Below, piece by piece: positions 34,054 through 42,603 of a stretch of DNA of 64,000 nucleotides (its first letter is position 1; each line of letters starts with the position of its first letter). Source of the DNA: Alkalihalobacillus sp. FSL W8-0930 (GTDB lineage Bacteria; Bacillota; Bacilli; Bacillales; Bacillaceae_D). The stretch lies in assembly GCA_037965595.1 (NCBI GenBank), contig CP150183.1, positions 3,410,001 to 3,474,000 of the forward strand. Reading direction: 5' to 3'. The notes under the pieces are model-generated. The model saw only the letters and a program-made list of their open reading frames with translations, searched no databases and was not told the origin of the DNA. A program made the position numbers and the translations under genes.

Positions 34054-35412
34054 TTAGAATTTTGACTGGTACGTAGAGATTTCCCAATCATGAACAGTCA
34101 TGCGGAACTCATCCCACTCGCCTCGCTTAAGTTCGAGATACTCGTTAAATGCGTGCTCACCCAACGTTTTTTGACCAATACTACCCGTTTCAAAACGATC
34201 AAGTGCTTGCTCAAGGCTTGATGGAAGATTATCAATACCACGGTCTTCGAGTTCTGCAGGTGTCATGCTAAAGATATCCGCATCAACAGAAGCAGGAGCT
34301 GCTAGCTCACGATCGATACCATCCAAACCAGCAGATGCAATGACAGCAAAAGCAAGGTAAGGGTTAGCAGACGGATCTGGACAACGGATTTCAACGCGTG
34401 TTCCTGCTCCACGAGTAGCTGGAATACGGATTAACGCTGAACGGTTTGAAGCTGACCAAGCGATATAACATGGTGCTTCATATCCAGGAACTAAACGCTT
34501 GTAAGAGTTAACAAGTGGATTAGTTACCGCAACAAAGTCTTTTACATTATCAATCAAGCCAGCAATAAAGCTGTACGCTGTTGATGAAAGACCTAGCTTA
34601 TTTGTATCATCATAGAATGAATTTTCTTGCTTTTCATCGTCGAAAAGAGAAATATTTACGTGCATTCCGTTACCGTTTGCTCCAGCAACTGGTTTCGGCA
34701 TGAATGTTGCATGCAATCCGAATTGCTTAGCAACGGTTTTTACTACCCATTTGTATGTTGTCGCTGCATCAGCTGAAGCTAGAGCATCGGCATATTTAAA
34801 GTTAATTTCATGTTGACCTTCTGCAACCTCATGGTGAGAAGCTTCAATCGTGAATCCAAGCATTTTCAACGCTTTATAGATCGCAAGGCGAACTTTTTCT
34901 CCGTCATCCTTAGGAGACGGCTCAAAGTAACCACCCACGTCTTGTGTGCGTTGAGTGGGCAAACCATACTCATCCGTTTCAAATAAGAAGAATTCAAGTT
35001 CAGGTCCAACACTGATAGAGAAACCTTTATCTTTTGCTCTCTTCACTGTCTTTTTTAATACGTTACGAGGATCTCCCTCAAAATCGGACCCGTCAGGCTT
35101 TTTTACACTACATAGGAAGCGTGCTTCAGAATATCCTTCCTCCTCTGTCCAAGGTAAGACAGCAAAAGTTGTGATATCCGGTACTAGATACAAGTCAGAT
35201 TGGTTGATAGGTGTGAATCCTGTGATTGAAGACCCATCAAACATTGTTTGTCCGTTCACTGCTTGATCAAGTTGTCTCGCTGTAATGGTTACGTGTTTTA
35301 ATGTACCTTCTAAGTCAACAAACTGCATGTGTAAAAGTTCTACACTTTTCTTCTCAATTGTTTCCTTGATTGTTTCCAAGATGCTTTCTCTAGTTGGTGC
35401 ATTTACCGACAT
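34054..35412 (-). CDS. glnA: Glutamine synthetase, GS-I type
   Basis: ATP-dependent synthesis of glutamine from glutamate and ammonium. 452 residues with all GS-I landmarks: MFDGSSITGF, GPELEFFLF, the ATP/glutamate loop ASHHEVAEGQHEINF, KPVAGANGNGMHVNISL, NSYKRLVPGYEAPCYIAWS and the TRGAGTRVEIRCPDPSANPYLA region. There is no adenylylation-type NLYDLPPEE tail. Unlike B. subtilis it is not preceded by glnR, so it may be a second glutamine synthetase. The ATG at 35412 has AAGGAAG upstream. Two perfect GlnR/TnrA boxes flank its promoter. Confidence 0.93.
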   Translation of the reverse strand: MSVNAPTRESILETIKETIEKKSVELLHMQFVDLEGTLKHVTITARQLDQAVNGQTMFDGSSITGFTPINQSDLYLVPDITTFAVLPWTEEEGYSEARFLCSVKKPDGSDFEGDPRNVLKKTVKRAKDKGFSISVGPELEFFLFETDEYGLPTQRTQDVGGYFEPSPKDDGEKVRLAIYKALKMLGFTIEASHHEVAEGQHEINFKYADALASADAATTYKWVVKTVAKQFGLHATFMPKPVAGANGNGMHVNISLFDDEKQENSFYDDTNKLGLSSTAYSFIAGLIDNVKDFVAVTNPLVNSYKRLVPGYEAPCYIAWSASNRSALIRIPATRGAGTRVEIRCPDPSANPYLAFAVIASAGLDGIDRELAAPASVDADIFSMTPAELEDRGIDNLPSSLEQALDRFETGSIGQKTLGEHAFNEYLELKRGEWDEFRMTVHDWEISTYQSKF

Positions 35413-35432
35413 CCCCACACACTTCCTTTTCA

Positions 35433-35449
35433 TGTAATCTTTTATAACA
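35433..35449. promoter_or_regulatory. GlnR/TnrA box, promoter-proximal, at glnA
   Basis: TGTAATCTTTTATAACA fits TGTNAN7TNACA at every fixed position. It lies downstream of the predicted promoter and only about 20 bp before the glnA start, a repressor position. Confidence 0.8.
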
Positions 35450-35466
35450 CATTCTTGTTATCTTTT

Positions 35467-35495
35467 ACTTTATGATCGAAAAGCCTTCAATGCAA
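35467..35495 (-). promoter_or_regulatory. Possible SigA promoter of glnA
   Basis: TTGCAT (35495-35490) and TAAAGT (35472-35467) with a 17-bp spacer, between the two GlnR/TnrA boxes. Weak hexamers. Confidence 0.45.
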
Positions 35496-35501
35496 TTGAT
35501 A

Positions 35502-35518
35502 TGTCAGATTATCTTACA
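35502..35518. promoter_or_regulatory. GlnR/TnrA box, promoter-distal, at glnA
   Basis: TGTCAGATTATCTTACA fits TGTNAN7TNACA perfectly and lies just upstream of the predicted -35, 69 bp from the proximal box. Confidence 0.8.
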
Positions 35519-35645
35519 AGGAAATCTTTTGGTAAAATCCAGCAAACACTTGCTATACCAGCGAGTAAGCGCTTTATCAGTCTAATTTAAACTTTCTAAA
35601 TATTCCTTAGAAAGGGAATCCGCAAGCGAATTCCCTTTAAAGTGT

Positions 35646-36080
35646 TTATACCGTTTCATAAGGTTCTGTCGTTGTCGGAGCTTTACGTACTAATGCCATA
35701 ATTCCAGCAATGACATAAAGAATCGCAGGAATGATTGAAGCTATACCAACTACCCCACCTACAATAAAGAGGATTCCAGAGAGTTTGGTTTTTTTCTTAA
35801 CAAAGATCGTTGCAATAATTCCGAGGATCCCTGCAATGACCCAAGAAATCGTCACTGCTACTGTAAATGACCCTAAAGCCCCAAAAATCTCTGTGGCAGC
35901 TTCCATTTCTGCATCACTAATTGCAGGATCGTTCTGTAATTCTTGGGCAAAATCTTCTTGGAACTGATTGTTAAATTCATCGCTCCCAAATACAGTACTA
36001 AAAGAAAAGCCTATAAGGATTCCAATTAATAAAAGAACACTACCGATAATCCCCATAACTAATTCGCCTGTTCGTTTCAT
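35646..36080 (-). CDS. DUF4064 membrane protein, copy 1
   Basis: A 144-residue membrane protein with four TM helices; the N-terminus MKRTGELVMGIIGSVLLLIG and the loop between TM1 and TM2 (acidic, about 35 residues, extracytoplasmic) match DUF4064. Function unknown. SD AGGAGTGA. It is the downstream one of two tandem paralogs, 26 bp apart, and is probably co-transcribed with it. A short imperfect hairpin at 35611-35639 may end the transcript. Confidence 0.8.
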   Translation of the reverse strand: MKRTGELVMGIIGSVLLLIGILIGFSFSTVFGSDEFNNQFQEDFAQELQNDPAISDAEMEAATEIFGALGSFTVAVTISWVIAGILGIIATIFVKKKTKLSGILFIVGGVVGIASIIPAILYVIAGIMALVRKAPTTTEPYETV

Positions 36081-36106
36081 CTTCTCACTCCTATTATTTA
36101 ATAAAT

Positions 36107-36538
36107 TTAATATACGATCGGACTCTCTTCCTTTGGTTTACGTACAAATGCCAAAATTCCCGCTATAAAGAATAAGATTGCTGGAATAAAAATCAAGTAC
36201 CAAATAGCTATGAGACTTATAATAGCTGCTAACACCCACATGATTCCTGATACAATCGGCATCTTTTTTACAAACACTGTCGCTAAAATTCCTAAGATCA
36301 CTGAAACTAGAAGAGCCATTACAATAATCCATCCAGTTGAGACAAAGAAATTCACCAGTTCATCCGCCCCTATATCAGCACCCGTTGGATTGATTTCCGG
36401 ATCCTGTAGCATTTCCTCTAATTGAGCTTGGCCCTCGGGCGAAGAAATAACAAATGTGGTTAAAGTGAAAAGGATGAATCCTATTCCCATCATAATGCTT
36501 CCAATAATACCCAATACTCGTTCTGCTGTTCTTTTCAC
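36107..36538 (-). CDS. DUF4064 membrane protein, copy 2
   Basis: A 143-residue paralog of the preceding protein: MKRTAERVLGIIGSIMMGIG at the N-terminus, four TM helices, VSVILGILATVFVKKMPIVSGI corresponding to the copy 1 segment AGILGIIATIFVKKKTKLSGI. GTG start with AAAGGAG. The loop between TM1 and TM2 has diverged most, which suggests that ligand or partner contacts differ. Function unknown. Confidence 0.8.
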   Translation of the reverse strand: MKRTAERVLGIIGSIMMGIGFILFTLTTFVISSPEGQAQLEEMLQDPEINPTGADIGADELVNFFVSTGWIIVMALLVSVILGILATVFVKKMPIVSGIMWVLAAIISLIAIWYLIFIPAILFFIAGILAFVRKPKEESPIVY

Positions 36539-36643
36539 GACTTGCTCCTTTCTGTACTTTTATGTACACATCATTTCCATTGTATTACATCACGTAATTA
36601 TTCGTAAACGATTAAGAGTAGAATGAGTACCTATTCGATTATG

Positions 36644-36679
36644 AAAAAAGCCTCTTCAGGAACAAAGTCCTAAAGAGGC
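36644..36679 (-). terminator. cshA terminator
   Basis: GCCTCTT pairs with AAGAGGC with an inner AGGA/TCCT stem, followed on the minus strand by six T. Confidence 0.88.
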
Positions 36680-36688
36680 GATTCAACC

Positions 36689-38212
36689 TTACTTATTATA
36701 TGCGTGTTTCTTTGGCTTACGGCTTTGACCTTGGCTCGAGCTATTGCTATTGCTTCCACCACGATATTCGCGACGACCGCCACTTCCACCACGGTTGTCA
36801 CCACCACGACCACCTTGACGACGACGATCATCTTGACGGTAACGTGATCTTCCACCACTACCGCCACCATCGCGACGAGGTTTTTTCGAACGAAGTGGTG
36901 CTTCATCTGTTAGACGAACAGGTGTAGCATCTGGTTCTTTTGTTAATAGTTTTAATGCTGCAGACAATGCAGTTGTAGCATCTGTATCTTTTAATAGCTC
37001 TTCAGCTGCCTCGCGGTAAGACTCTGAGCTATTTTCAACTTCAGTTAATGCACGTAATTGCTCAAGTGCAAGCTTTTGTTGACCTTCGATTGCTTGTTGA
37101 AGAGTTGGGGCACTGTGGCGAACCATTTTCTTCTTAGACAAACGCTCGATTGCTTTGATGTGGTCTCTTTCACGTGGTGTACCAAACGTAACAGCGATAC
37201 CTGAACGTCCTGCACGACCTGTACGACCAATACGGTGTACGTAGCTTTCAGGATCTTGTGGAAGATCAAAGTTGTATACATGAGATACTCCACTGATATC
37301 TAAACCACGAGCAGCTACATCTGTAGCAACAAGAACATCAATTAGTCCTGTTTTAAATTTACGAAGAACGCTATCACGCTTCGCTTGGTTTAAGTCACCG
37401 TGAATTCCTTCTGCACGGTATCCACGTTTAATTAACGCTTCAGACAATTCGTCTACACGACGTTTTGTACGTCCGAACACAATGGCAAGCTCTGGAACTT
37501 GAATGTCAATTAGACGAGTTAGGGCATCAAACTTATCACGCTCATACAATTCAATGTATTGCTGTTCGATGTTTTCCATCGTTACTTCTTTTGATTTCAC
37601 TGCAATAACTTCAGGGGAATCCATGAAAGTAGTAGCTAGCTTTTCAATACGCTTAGGCATTGTAGCTGAGAATAAAAGTGTTTGACGTTCAGATGGTGTT
37701 TCTTTCAAGATGGTCTCAATATCTTCAATGAATCCCATGTTTAGCATTTCATCTGCTTCATCAAGTACAACTGTGTCAACTTGATCAAGAAGAATCGTTT
37801 TGCGGCGCATATGGTCCATTAGACGACCTGGTGTCGCTACGACAATGTGAGGGTTTTGTTTTAAGTCACGAATTTGCTTACGCATATCTTGACCACCGTA
37901 AACGGTAACTGTACGTACACCTTTTTTACGGCCAAACTTGATTAGCGATTCAGCTACTTGGTTAGCAAGTTCTCTTGTTGGAGCAATAACTAGCCCTTGA
38001 ACTTCACGCTTCTCCGTATTAATTCTTTCTACTAGAGGAACACCAAATGCTCCTGTTTTACCAGTTCCTGTTTGTGCTTGACCAATAATATCTTTTCCAA
38101 GTAATGCTGTTGGAATCGTTGCTTCTTGGATTGGTGTAGCCTGGTCAAATCCCATACCTGTAACTGCCTGAACAACTTGCTCGCTCAGATTAAAATCATA
38201 AAATGTTGCCAA
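36689..38212 (-). CDS. cshA: DEAD-box ATP-dependent RNA helicase CshA
   Basis: RNA helicase of ribosome assembly, cold adaptation and the RNA degradosome. 507 residues: Q motif [14 protein letters not shown], Walker [27 protein letters not shown], and helicase C-domain motifs ARGLD and [11 protein letters not shown]. The C-terminal 60 residues are Arg/Gly/Ser-rich ([14 protein letters not shown] repeats), the RNA-binding tail of CshA. The start is TTG 38212 with AGGAG 9 nt upstream. It is preceded by a structured leader of about 180 nt, suggesting post-transcriptional control. Confidence 0.95.
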   Translation of the reverse strand: MATFYDFNLSEQVVQAVTGMGFDQATPIQEATIPTALLGKDIIGQAQTGTGKTGAFGVPLVERINTEKREVQGLVIAPTRELANQVAESLIKFGRKKGVRTVTVYGGQDMRKQIRDLKQNPHIVVATPGRLMDHMRRKTILLDQVDTVVLDEADEMLNMGFIEDIETILKETPSERQTLLFSATMPKRIEKLATTFMDSPEVIAVKSKEVTMENIEQQYIELYERDKFDALTRLIDIQVPELAIVFGRTKRRVDELSEALIKRGYRAEGIHGDLNQAKRDSVLRKFKTGLIDVLVATDVAARGLDISGVSHVYNFDLPQDPESYVHRIGRTGRAGRSGIAVTFGTPRERDHIKAIERLSKKKMVRHSAPTLQQAIEGQQKLALEQLRALTEVENSSESYREAAEELLKDTDATTALSAALKLLTKEPDATPVRLTDEAPLRSKKPRRDGGGSGGRSRYRQDDRRRQGGRGGDNRGGSGGRREYRGGSNSNSSSQGQSRKPKKHAYNK

Positions 38213-38390
38213 ATGACAAATCTCCTTTTGGGCACCCTTCCGATGGTGACACGTTAGTCAGCCTTTCATCTCTACTTAGAGACGCGTAATCTATAACGCA
38301 GAAAGACCATACCCCTTAACAACCTGGATATGGTCGTCTGCCTGAATATATGTGTCGCCTACATCCTAAGGCGCTTGTAGTTTTTTTTCC
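38213..38390 (-). ncRNA. Structured 5' leader of cshA mRNA
   Basis: About 180 untranslated nt. On the minus strand, in order: CTACA...TGTAG with CGC/GCG in an interleaved, pseudoknot-capable arrangement (38380-38354), GACCATA...TATGGTC (38335-38305), GCGT...ACGC (38299-38284) and TCTCT-AAGT-AGAGA (38282-38269), then the AGGAG. I do not recognise a known riboswitch, T-box or Rfam class. Cold- or helicase-dependent folding is plausible, as for other DEAD-box genes. Confidence 0.55.
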
Positions 38391-38397
38391 ATACATA

Positions 38398-38426
38398 ATC
38401 ATATCACGGGTGTTTAGTTAAATCAA
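38398..38426 (-). promoter_or_regulatory. SigA promoter of cshA
   Basis: TTGATT (38426-38421), 17-bp spacer, TATGAT with a TG-like upstream context (38403-38398). Strong match; it defines the long leader. Confidence 0.75.
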
Positions 38427-38518
38427 TGGCACTTCAAGATTAGAAGAGCCAATTTACCTCATGTAAATGCATTCATTTCTAGCATAGCCTAAAGAAAAAA
38501 GAAATATTCGGGTTGTTC

Positions 38519-38554
38519 AAAAAAGCCGAATGCCTACTCTCTGAGGCACCCGAC
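38519..38554 (-). terminator. Terminator of the bdbC operon
   Basis: On the minus strand an 11-bp stem GTCGGGTGCCT / AGGCATTCGGC (with G-U pairs) and 8-nt loop, followed by six T. Confidence 0.85.
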
Positions 38555-38566
38555 ATGTAAAAATGA

Positions 38567-39046
38567 TTATTCAGATGGGAACGTCGTTAAAAATTGTTCA
38601 AATACTTCATTTTCAGCCGCACCGACTAGCCGTTGTTCTTCTACCCCATCCTTAAAGTGTACTAAAGTTGGTGTTGATTGAATGTTGTAGTCATCCCATC
38701 CTTGCTCGAATTCGCGTAGGTTGTATTGAGGAATATCCTCACCCAATTCGTCTGCAATTTCATTCAGTCTTGGCGTAGCTTCACGACAATGCGGGCATTC
38801 TGACGCATAGAAATAAACCGTAAACGTTTCTTCATTATTTAAGCGCTCTTCAAGCTCATCCGGCAGAATCGCGTTTTGATAGTTCGGATCATCTACAATT
38901 TCCATTGTTGCAGGCAATAGCTCGTCTTTACCGAACTGATTTTCACCTACAGATTCCATCTTTTGCTTATTAGCTGTCACTGTTAATATGGCGAGCAAGG
39001 CAAATATCACAACGATAATGCCTCCAAAAATTGCGATCTTTTTCAT
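38567..39046 (-). CDS. Membrane-anchored thioredoxin-like thiol oxidoreductase
   Basis: A 159-residue protein with one N-terminal TM helix (about 5-25) and an extracytoplasmic thioredoxin fold. The active site is YASECPHCREATPRL (Cys-Pro-His-Cys, the oxidising DsbA-like form, near residues 84-87) and the cis-proline lies in QSTPTLVHF. It begins 4 bp after the bdbC stop. The pair therefore forms a disulfide-bond system: this protein as oxidase and BdbC as its quinone-linked partner (BdbA/BdbD-type role, inferred). Confidence 0.88.
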   Translation of the reverse strand: MKKIAIFGGIIVVIFALLAILTVTANKQKMESVGENQFGKDELLPATMEIVDDPNYQNAILPDELEERLNNEETFTVYFYASECPHCREATPRLNEIADELGEDIPQYNLREFEQGWDDYNIQSTPTLVHFKDGVEEQRLVGAAENEVFEQFLTTFPSE

Positions 39047-39050
39047 TTCA

Positions 39051-39470
39051 TCAACTCCTAGATTTCTTTAAAATGGTCACACTTGTGACAAGAATGATTA
39101 AAAATGCAGTTCCCGCAAGAAATGGGATCGTAACAAAGCCAAACCAATTAATATATTCTCCTGTACATGGAACTCGTCCACATCCCGGACCAGATCCAAC
39201 TGTATCAGGTAGCTTTTGAAGGGTGTAATGATAAATCGAAATACATAACCCTATACCGGATAAGACGGCTGCATAAATAGCTGAACTTGCTTCTTTTCGA
39301 ATCACACCAATCAATAGGATAATGACTAATGGATACATTAAGATGCGCTGGTACCAGCATAACGTACATGGTTCAAAATGACGAATCTCCGAAAAATACA
39401 ATGAACCCAAAGTAGCTATAAAGGATGTTCCCCATGCAAATAACATCAGATTCTCAACAGCTTTTTTCAT
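39051..39470 (-). CDS. bdbC: Disulfide bond formation protein BdbC (DsbB-like)
   Basis: Quinone reductase that reoxidises the thiol oxidase. 139 residues from the ATG at 39470, four TM helices, the CxxC in EPCTLCWYQRILMYP and a second cysteine pair in GPGCGRVPCTGEYINW in the second external loop, as in BdbC/BdbB. The position directly ahead of a CPHC thioredoxin-like protein supports the call. Confidence 0.93.
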   Translation of the reverse strand: MKKAVENLMLFAWGTSFIATLGSLYFSEIRHFEPCTLCWYQRILMYPLVIILLIGVIRKEASSAIYAAVLSGIGLCISIYHYTLQKLPDTVGSGPGCGRVPCTGEYINWFGFVTIPFLAGTAFLIILVTSVTILKKSRS

Positions 39471-39644
39471 CTCGTACCCTCTCACCTAATTCATATTAAA
39501 ATCACTCTTAACAATTTATCAATTTCCAATGAACTTGTCACTACATTTGTTACAAGTTTAACAAAAATGAAATGATTCTTTATACATGTTTTTGTCACAT
39601 TTAGCCAAACTATCCCTAGACATGACAATAGGAGGCTACTAGAA

Positions 39645-41183
39645 ATGAGCGACTTACCTAAACAACCGCTTGAAAACACTTATTGGCGAAAAGACGTTAC
39701 AATACCTGAATTCCCATCCTTATCAGAGAGTATAACTGTCGATGTCGCCATTATTGGTGGAGGGATCTCAGGGTTAACAACCGCATACTTGTTAAGCAAA
39801 GAAGGTAAGAAAGTGGCTCTTCTTGAAGCCGATCGACTTTGCGAAGGAACAACCGGTCATACAACGGCTAAAATAACCGCACAGCACGGAGCCATTTACG
39901 ATGAATTTGTGAATCACCTTGGTATAAGTGGGGCAAAAACCTATTATGAAGCAAATCAGCGTGCCGTTGAGTTTGTTCGTACTCTTGTAAAGGAAAACGA
40001 CATCCCATGTCAATTTGATATGGAGGATGCTTATCTTTACGCAACTACAGATCAAGGAGTAGAAAAGCTCCGCAAGGAAAAAGAAGCCTATGAGGCACTT
40101 GATATTCCTCATGAATGGCTTGAGTCCATTCCTTTAAACATTCCGGTAAAAGCAGCGCTTGTTATGAAGGAGCAGGCACAGTTTCATCCCTTAAAGTATA
40201 TGGCTTTTTTAGCAAATGAAATCGTTAAAAATGGTGGAAAAATCTTTGAACATACGATTGCGCTTGATGTGAATCATGACGCAAAACCGACAATTTTAAC
40301 GAAAAATGGCTTTCCCGTCACCGCGTCTTCCATTGTTGCTGCCTCTCACTTCCCTTTTATTGATAAAGGAGGATTGTATTTCACACGGATGAAAGCAGAC
40401 CGGTCGTACATTGTATCTGGTGTCACAAAAGAGGAATGGCCAGGTGGGATGTATTTACATGTAGACCGTCCAAGTCGTTCGATACGAGCCTGTACAAACG
40501 AGGAAGGTGAAACAACGATCCTGATCGGCGGAGAGCATCATAAAGCCGGACAAGGTGGAGATACGAGACCTTATTACGAGGCGCTTGAATCGTATGCAAA
40601 AACCCACTTCGATTCCTTTGATCTCACATACGAGTGGTCAGCACAGGATTTGCAGACTTTGGATAAAGTCCCTTATGTCGGTCGCCTGTCACCGGTTCAC
40701 ACGGATCTATTTGTTGCCACAGGGTACCGGAAATGGGGTATGACAGGGGGCACAAATGCCGCCATCATCCTCGCGAACGTCATTGCTCATGGTTCTGATA
40801 AGTATGAAGAGATCTTTTTACCGAGTCGTGTTCATGCGGACCCGAGTATTCGTCACTTCTTAAAGGAGAATTTGAATGTTGCAGCAGAGCTTATAAAAGG
40901 AAAAGTGAGCCCAGACGAGCAAAGCATTGAGAGCTTAAGAAACGGTGAAGGGGCTGCCGTTCACTACAAGGGACAAAAAGCTGGTGCATGCAGAACGAGT
41001 GATGGTGAGCTTTATATTGTAGACACTACCTGTACACATATTGGATGTGAAGTTGGTTGGAACAAGGCCGATCAGACATGGGATTGCCCTTGTCACGGGT
41101 CTCGGTTCTCTCACTCAGGAGATGTGATTGAAGGTCCAGCTAAAAAGCCACTTACCCTCCTCTCATCTAAAAAATCCTCATAA
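39645..41183 (+). CDS. yhfW: FAD-dependent oxidoreductase with C-terminal Rieske domain (YhfW-like)
   Basis: A 512-residue two-domain protein. The N-terminal DAO-type FAD domain has VAIIGGGISGLTTAYLL (about 34-50) and a late GYRKWGMTGGTNAA segment. The C-terminal Rieske [2Fe-2S] domain has CTHIGC (463-468) and CPCHGS (481-486). This is the YhfW architecture; substrate unknown. Strong SD (GGAGG) and its own terminator. Confidence 0.9.
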   Translation: MSDLPKQPLENTYWRKDVTIPEFPSLSESITVDVAIIGGGISGLTTAYLLSKEGKKVALLEADRLCEGTTGHTTAKITAQHGAIYDEFVNHLGISGAKTYYEANQRAVEFVRTLVKENDIPCQFDMEDAYLYATTDQGVEKLRKEKEAYEALDIPHEWLESIPLNIPVKAALVMKEQAQFHPLKYMAFLANEIVKNGGKIFEHTIALDVNHDAKPTILTKNGFPVTASSIVAASHFPFIDKGGLYFTRMKADRSYIVSGVTKEEWPGGMYLHVDRPSRSIRACTNEEGETTILIGGEHHKAGQGGDTRPYYEALESYAKTHFDSFDLTYEWSAQDLQTLDKVPYVGRLSPVHTDLFVATGYRKWGMTGGTNAAIILANVIAHGSDKYEEIFLPSRVHADPSIRHFLKENLNVAAELIKGKVSPDEQSIESLRNGEGAAVHYKGQKAGACRTSDGELYIVDTTCTHIGCEVGWNKADQTWDCPCHGSRFSHSGDVIEGPAKKPLTLLSSKKSS

Positions 41184-41191
41184 TTTAACCC

Positions 41192-41227
41192 GCTAGCTAG
41201 TGATCCATATCATAGCTAGCCTTTTTC
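41192..41227 (+). terminator. yhfW terminator
   Basis: GCTAGCTA...TAGCTAGC outer stem with an inner TGATCCATATCA stem, then CTTTTT. Confidence 0.88.
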
Positions 41228-41279
41228 ATGTAAAATAACATGTAGTTTTATAATTTATACTGATAAGGAGTGGCCATAT

Positions 41280-41474
41280 ATGGATGGTAAAAAACGAGCA
41301 AACATTCAAGCCGGCTTACGTGTTGAAATTGTTCTTAAACAAGACCAACGCACAGGCAAACGAACAGAAGGAGTGGTGAAGGACATTCTAACAAACTCAC
41401 CCTCCCACCCGCACGGCATAAAAGTCCGCTTAGCAGATGGACAAGTTGGAAGAGTACAAGCGATTCTAGGTTAA
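41280..41474 (+). CDS. ywbE: YwbE-family protein (DUF2196)
   Basis: A 64-residue protein with the family text GLRVEIVLKQDQRTGKRTEG and SPSHPHGIKVRL; a small beta-rich fold of unknown function. SD AAGGAGTGG, start ATG 41280. It converges with the LacI-type gene, only 8 bp apart, with no terminator between. Confidence 0.92.
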   Translation: MDGKKRANIQAGLRVEIVLKQDQRTGKRTEGVVKDILTNSPSHPHGIKVRLADGQVGRVQAILG

Positions 41475-41482
41475 TCGGTTTA

Positions 41483-42460
41483 CTAGCGAACTTTTTCGGA
41501 GGATCGTCTCACAACAAGCTCTGGTACGAGTTCACACCCGCTTTGCTTCTGTTCCGGATTCTCTATTAATTGAACAAGTTCGTCTACCAAGGTTTTTGCC
41601 AGTCGTTCAACGGGAACACCGACTGCAGAGATTGGAACGTCTGTTTCTTCGAATTGCGGGATATTGTCATAGGAAATAAGAGATACGTCGTCTGGGACCT
41701 TAAGTCCAGATTGATGCAACGCTCGATAGGTTCCTATGGCAATATCATAACTTGAGCAAATCATCGCATCTGGTATCGGCTGTTCTTTAAGATACTTCTT
41801 CACTTCCCTCAACGCGTCTCCTACATCCAACCCATTTGTTTGAATAAACAACGGCTCCATCGAGTTCTTTTCCATTGCTCGTGCGAACCCTTCTTCTTTC
41901 GCCTGTTGTCTCCGGCCTGAACCTCCAATCACACCAACATAGGCAATGGATTGATTTTGGCAGCGTACAAGTTCCTGAACAGCAAGCTCCATAGCCAATT
42001 CATGTTTAACTCCAATCGTTGGAAATTGATTAACACTTGGCACGCCATATGATAGTAACGGGACATCGAGTGTTTTTGGAAGCTGGTCTTGAGGAAGATC
42101 CTCCTCAAACAACAACATCCCGTCTACTCTCATTTTTGAGAAAAGGTCAATTGAATCTAATGCATCATTAATTGATAGCAGCATTTGTTTATGTTGTTTT
42201 TTCATTTGTACGTTTACCTGACTAGCAAGCTCCGATAATGCTAAGCGGTTAATTTCCGGCCAGACAAGACCAATCGTGTTTGTCCGCTTAGTTACAAGAT
42301 GTTTCGCTGAATAATTCGGAGTGTATCCTAACTCATCTGCCTTTTCTAAAATAAACTGTTTAGTGTCTGGTTTTACTAAAGGGCTATCATTCAATGCTTT
42401 TGAAACAGTTGAATAACTAACATTGGTTGCTTTTGCTATATCTTTTATCGTTATTTTCAT
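41483..42460 (-). CDS. LacI-family transcriptional regulator of the TRAP/GH31 cluster
   Basis: A 325-residue repressor: N-terminal HTH and hinge (MKITIKDIAKATNVSYSTVS, NDSPLVKPDTKQFILEKADELGY) and a periplasmic-binding-protein-like sensor domain (GLVWPEIN..., DAMICSSYDIAIG, PDDVSLISYDNIPQF). The start is set at ATG 42460 with AAGGCGG upstream; earlier in-frame ATGs lie in the operator region and have no RBS. It is divergent from the TRAP genes, and three operator-like palindromes lie between them. Confidence 0.92.
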   Translation of the reverse strand: MKITIKDIAKATNVSYSTVSKALNDSPLVKPDTKQFILEKADELGYTPNYSAKHLVTKRTNTIGLVWPEINRLALSELASQVNVQMKKQHKQMLLSINDALDSIDLFSKMRVDGMLLFEEDLPQDQLPKTLDVPLLSYGVPSVNQFPTIGVKHELAMELAVQELVRCQNQSIAYVGVIGGSGRRQQAKEEGFARAMEKNSMEPLFIQTNGLDVGDALREVKKYLKEQPIPDAMICSSYDIAIGTYRALHQSGLKVPDDVSLISYDNIPQFEETDVPISAVGVPVERLAKTLVDELVQLIENPEQKQSGCELVPELVVRRSSEKVR

Positions 42461-42519
42461 CTGTTCAATCCGCCTTTTTTCAACAAGTTCTCTCCCCATT
42501 CTATTAAATTCACGAAAAA

Positions 42520-42580
42520 ATAACAACGTTTTCATTGATTTTGATAACGCTTTCTCTTATGCTGATAACAACGTTGTTAT
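42520..42580. promoter_or_regulatory. LacI-type operators between the regulator and the TRAP genes
   Basis: Three related sites: ATAACAACGTTTTCAT (42520-42535), TGATAACGCTTTC (42542-42554) and the perfect 16-bp palindrome ATAACAACGTTGTTAT (42565-42580). The central CG and AACG-N-type half-sites are typical of LacI-family operators. They would control both directions. Confidence 0.8.
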
Positions 42581-42603
42581 TTGACTTAGGAGGAGAAAGT
42601 GAC

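Noticed and set aside
38213-38390. T-box, TPP or other known riboswitch in the cshA leader
   Set aside because: No AGGGTGGNACCGCG T-box, no TPP CUGAGA core, and the gene downstream is a helicase. Recorded as an unassigned structured leader.
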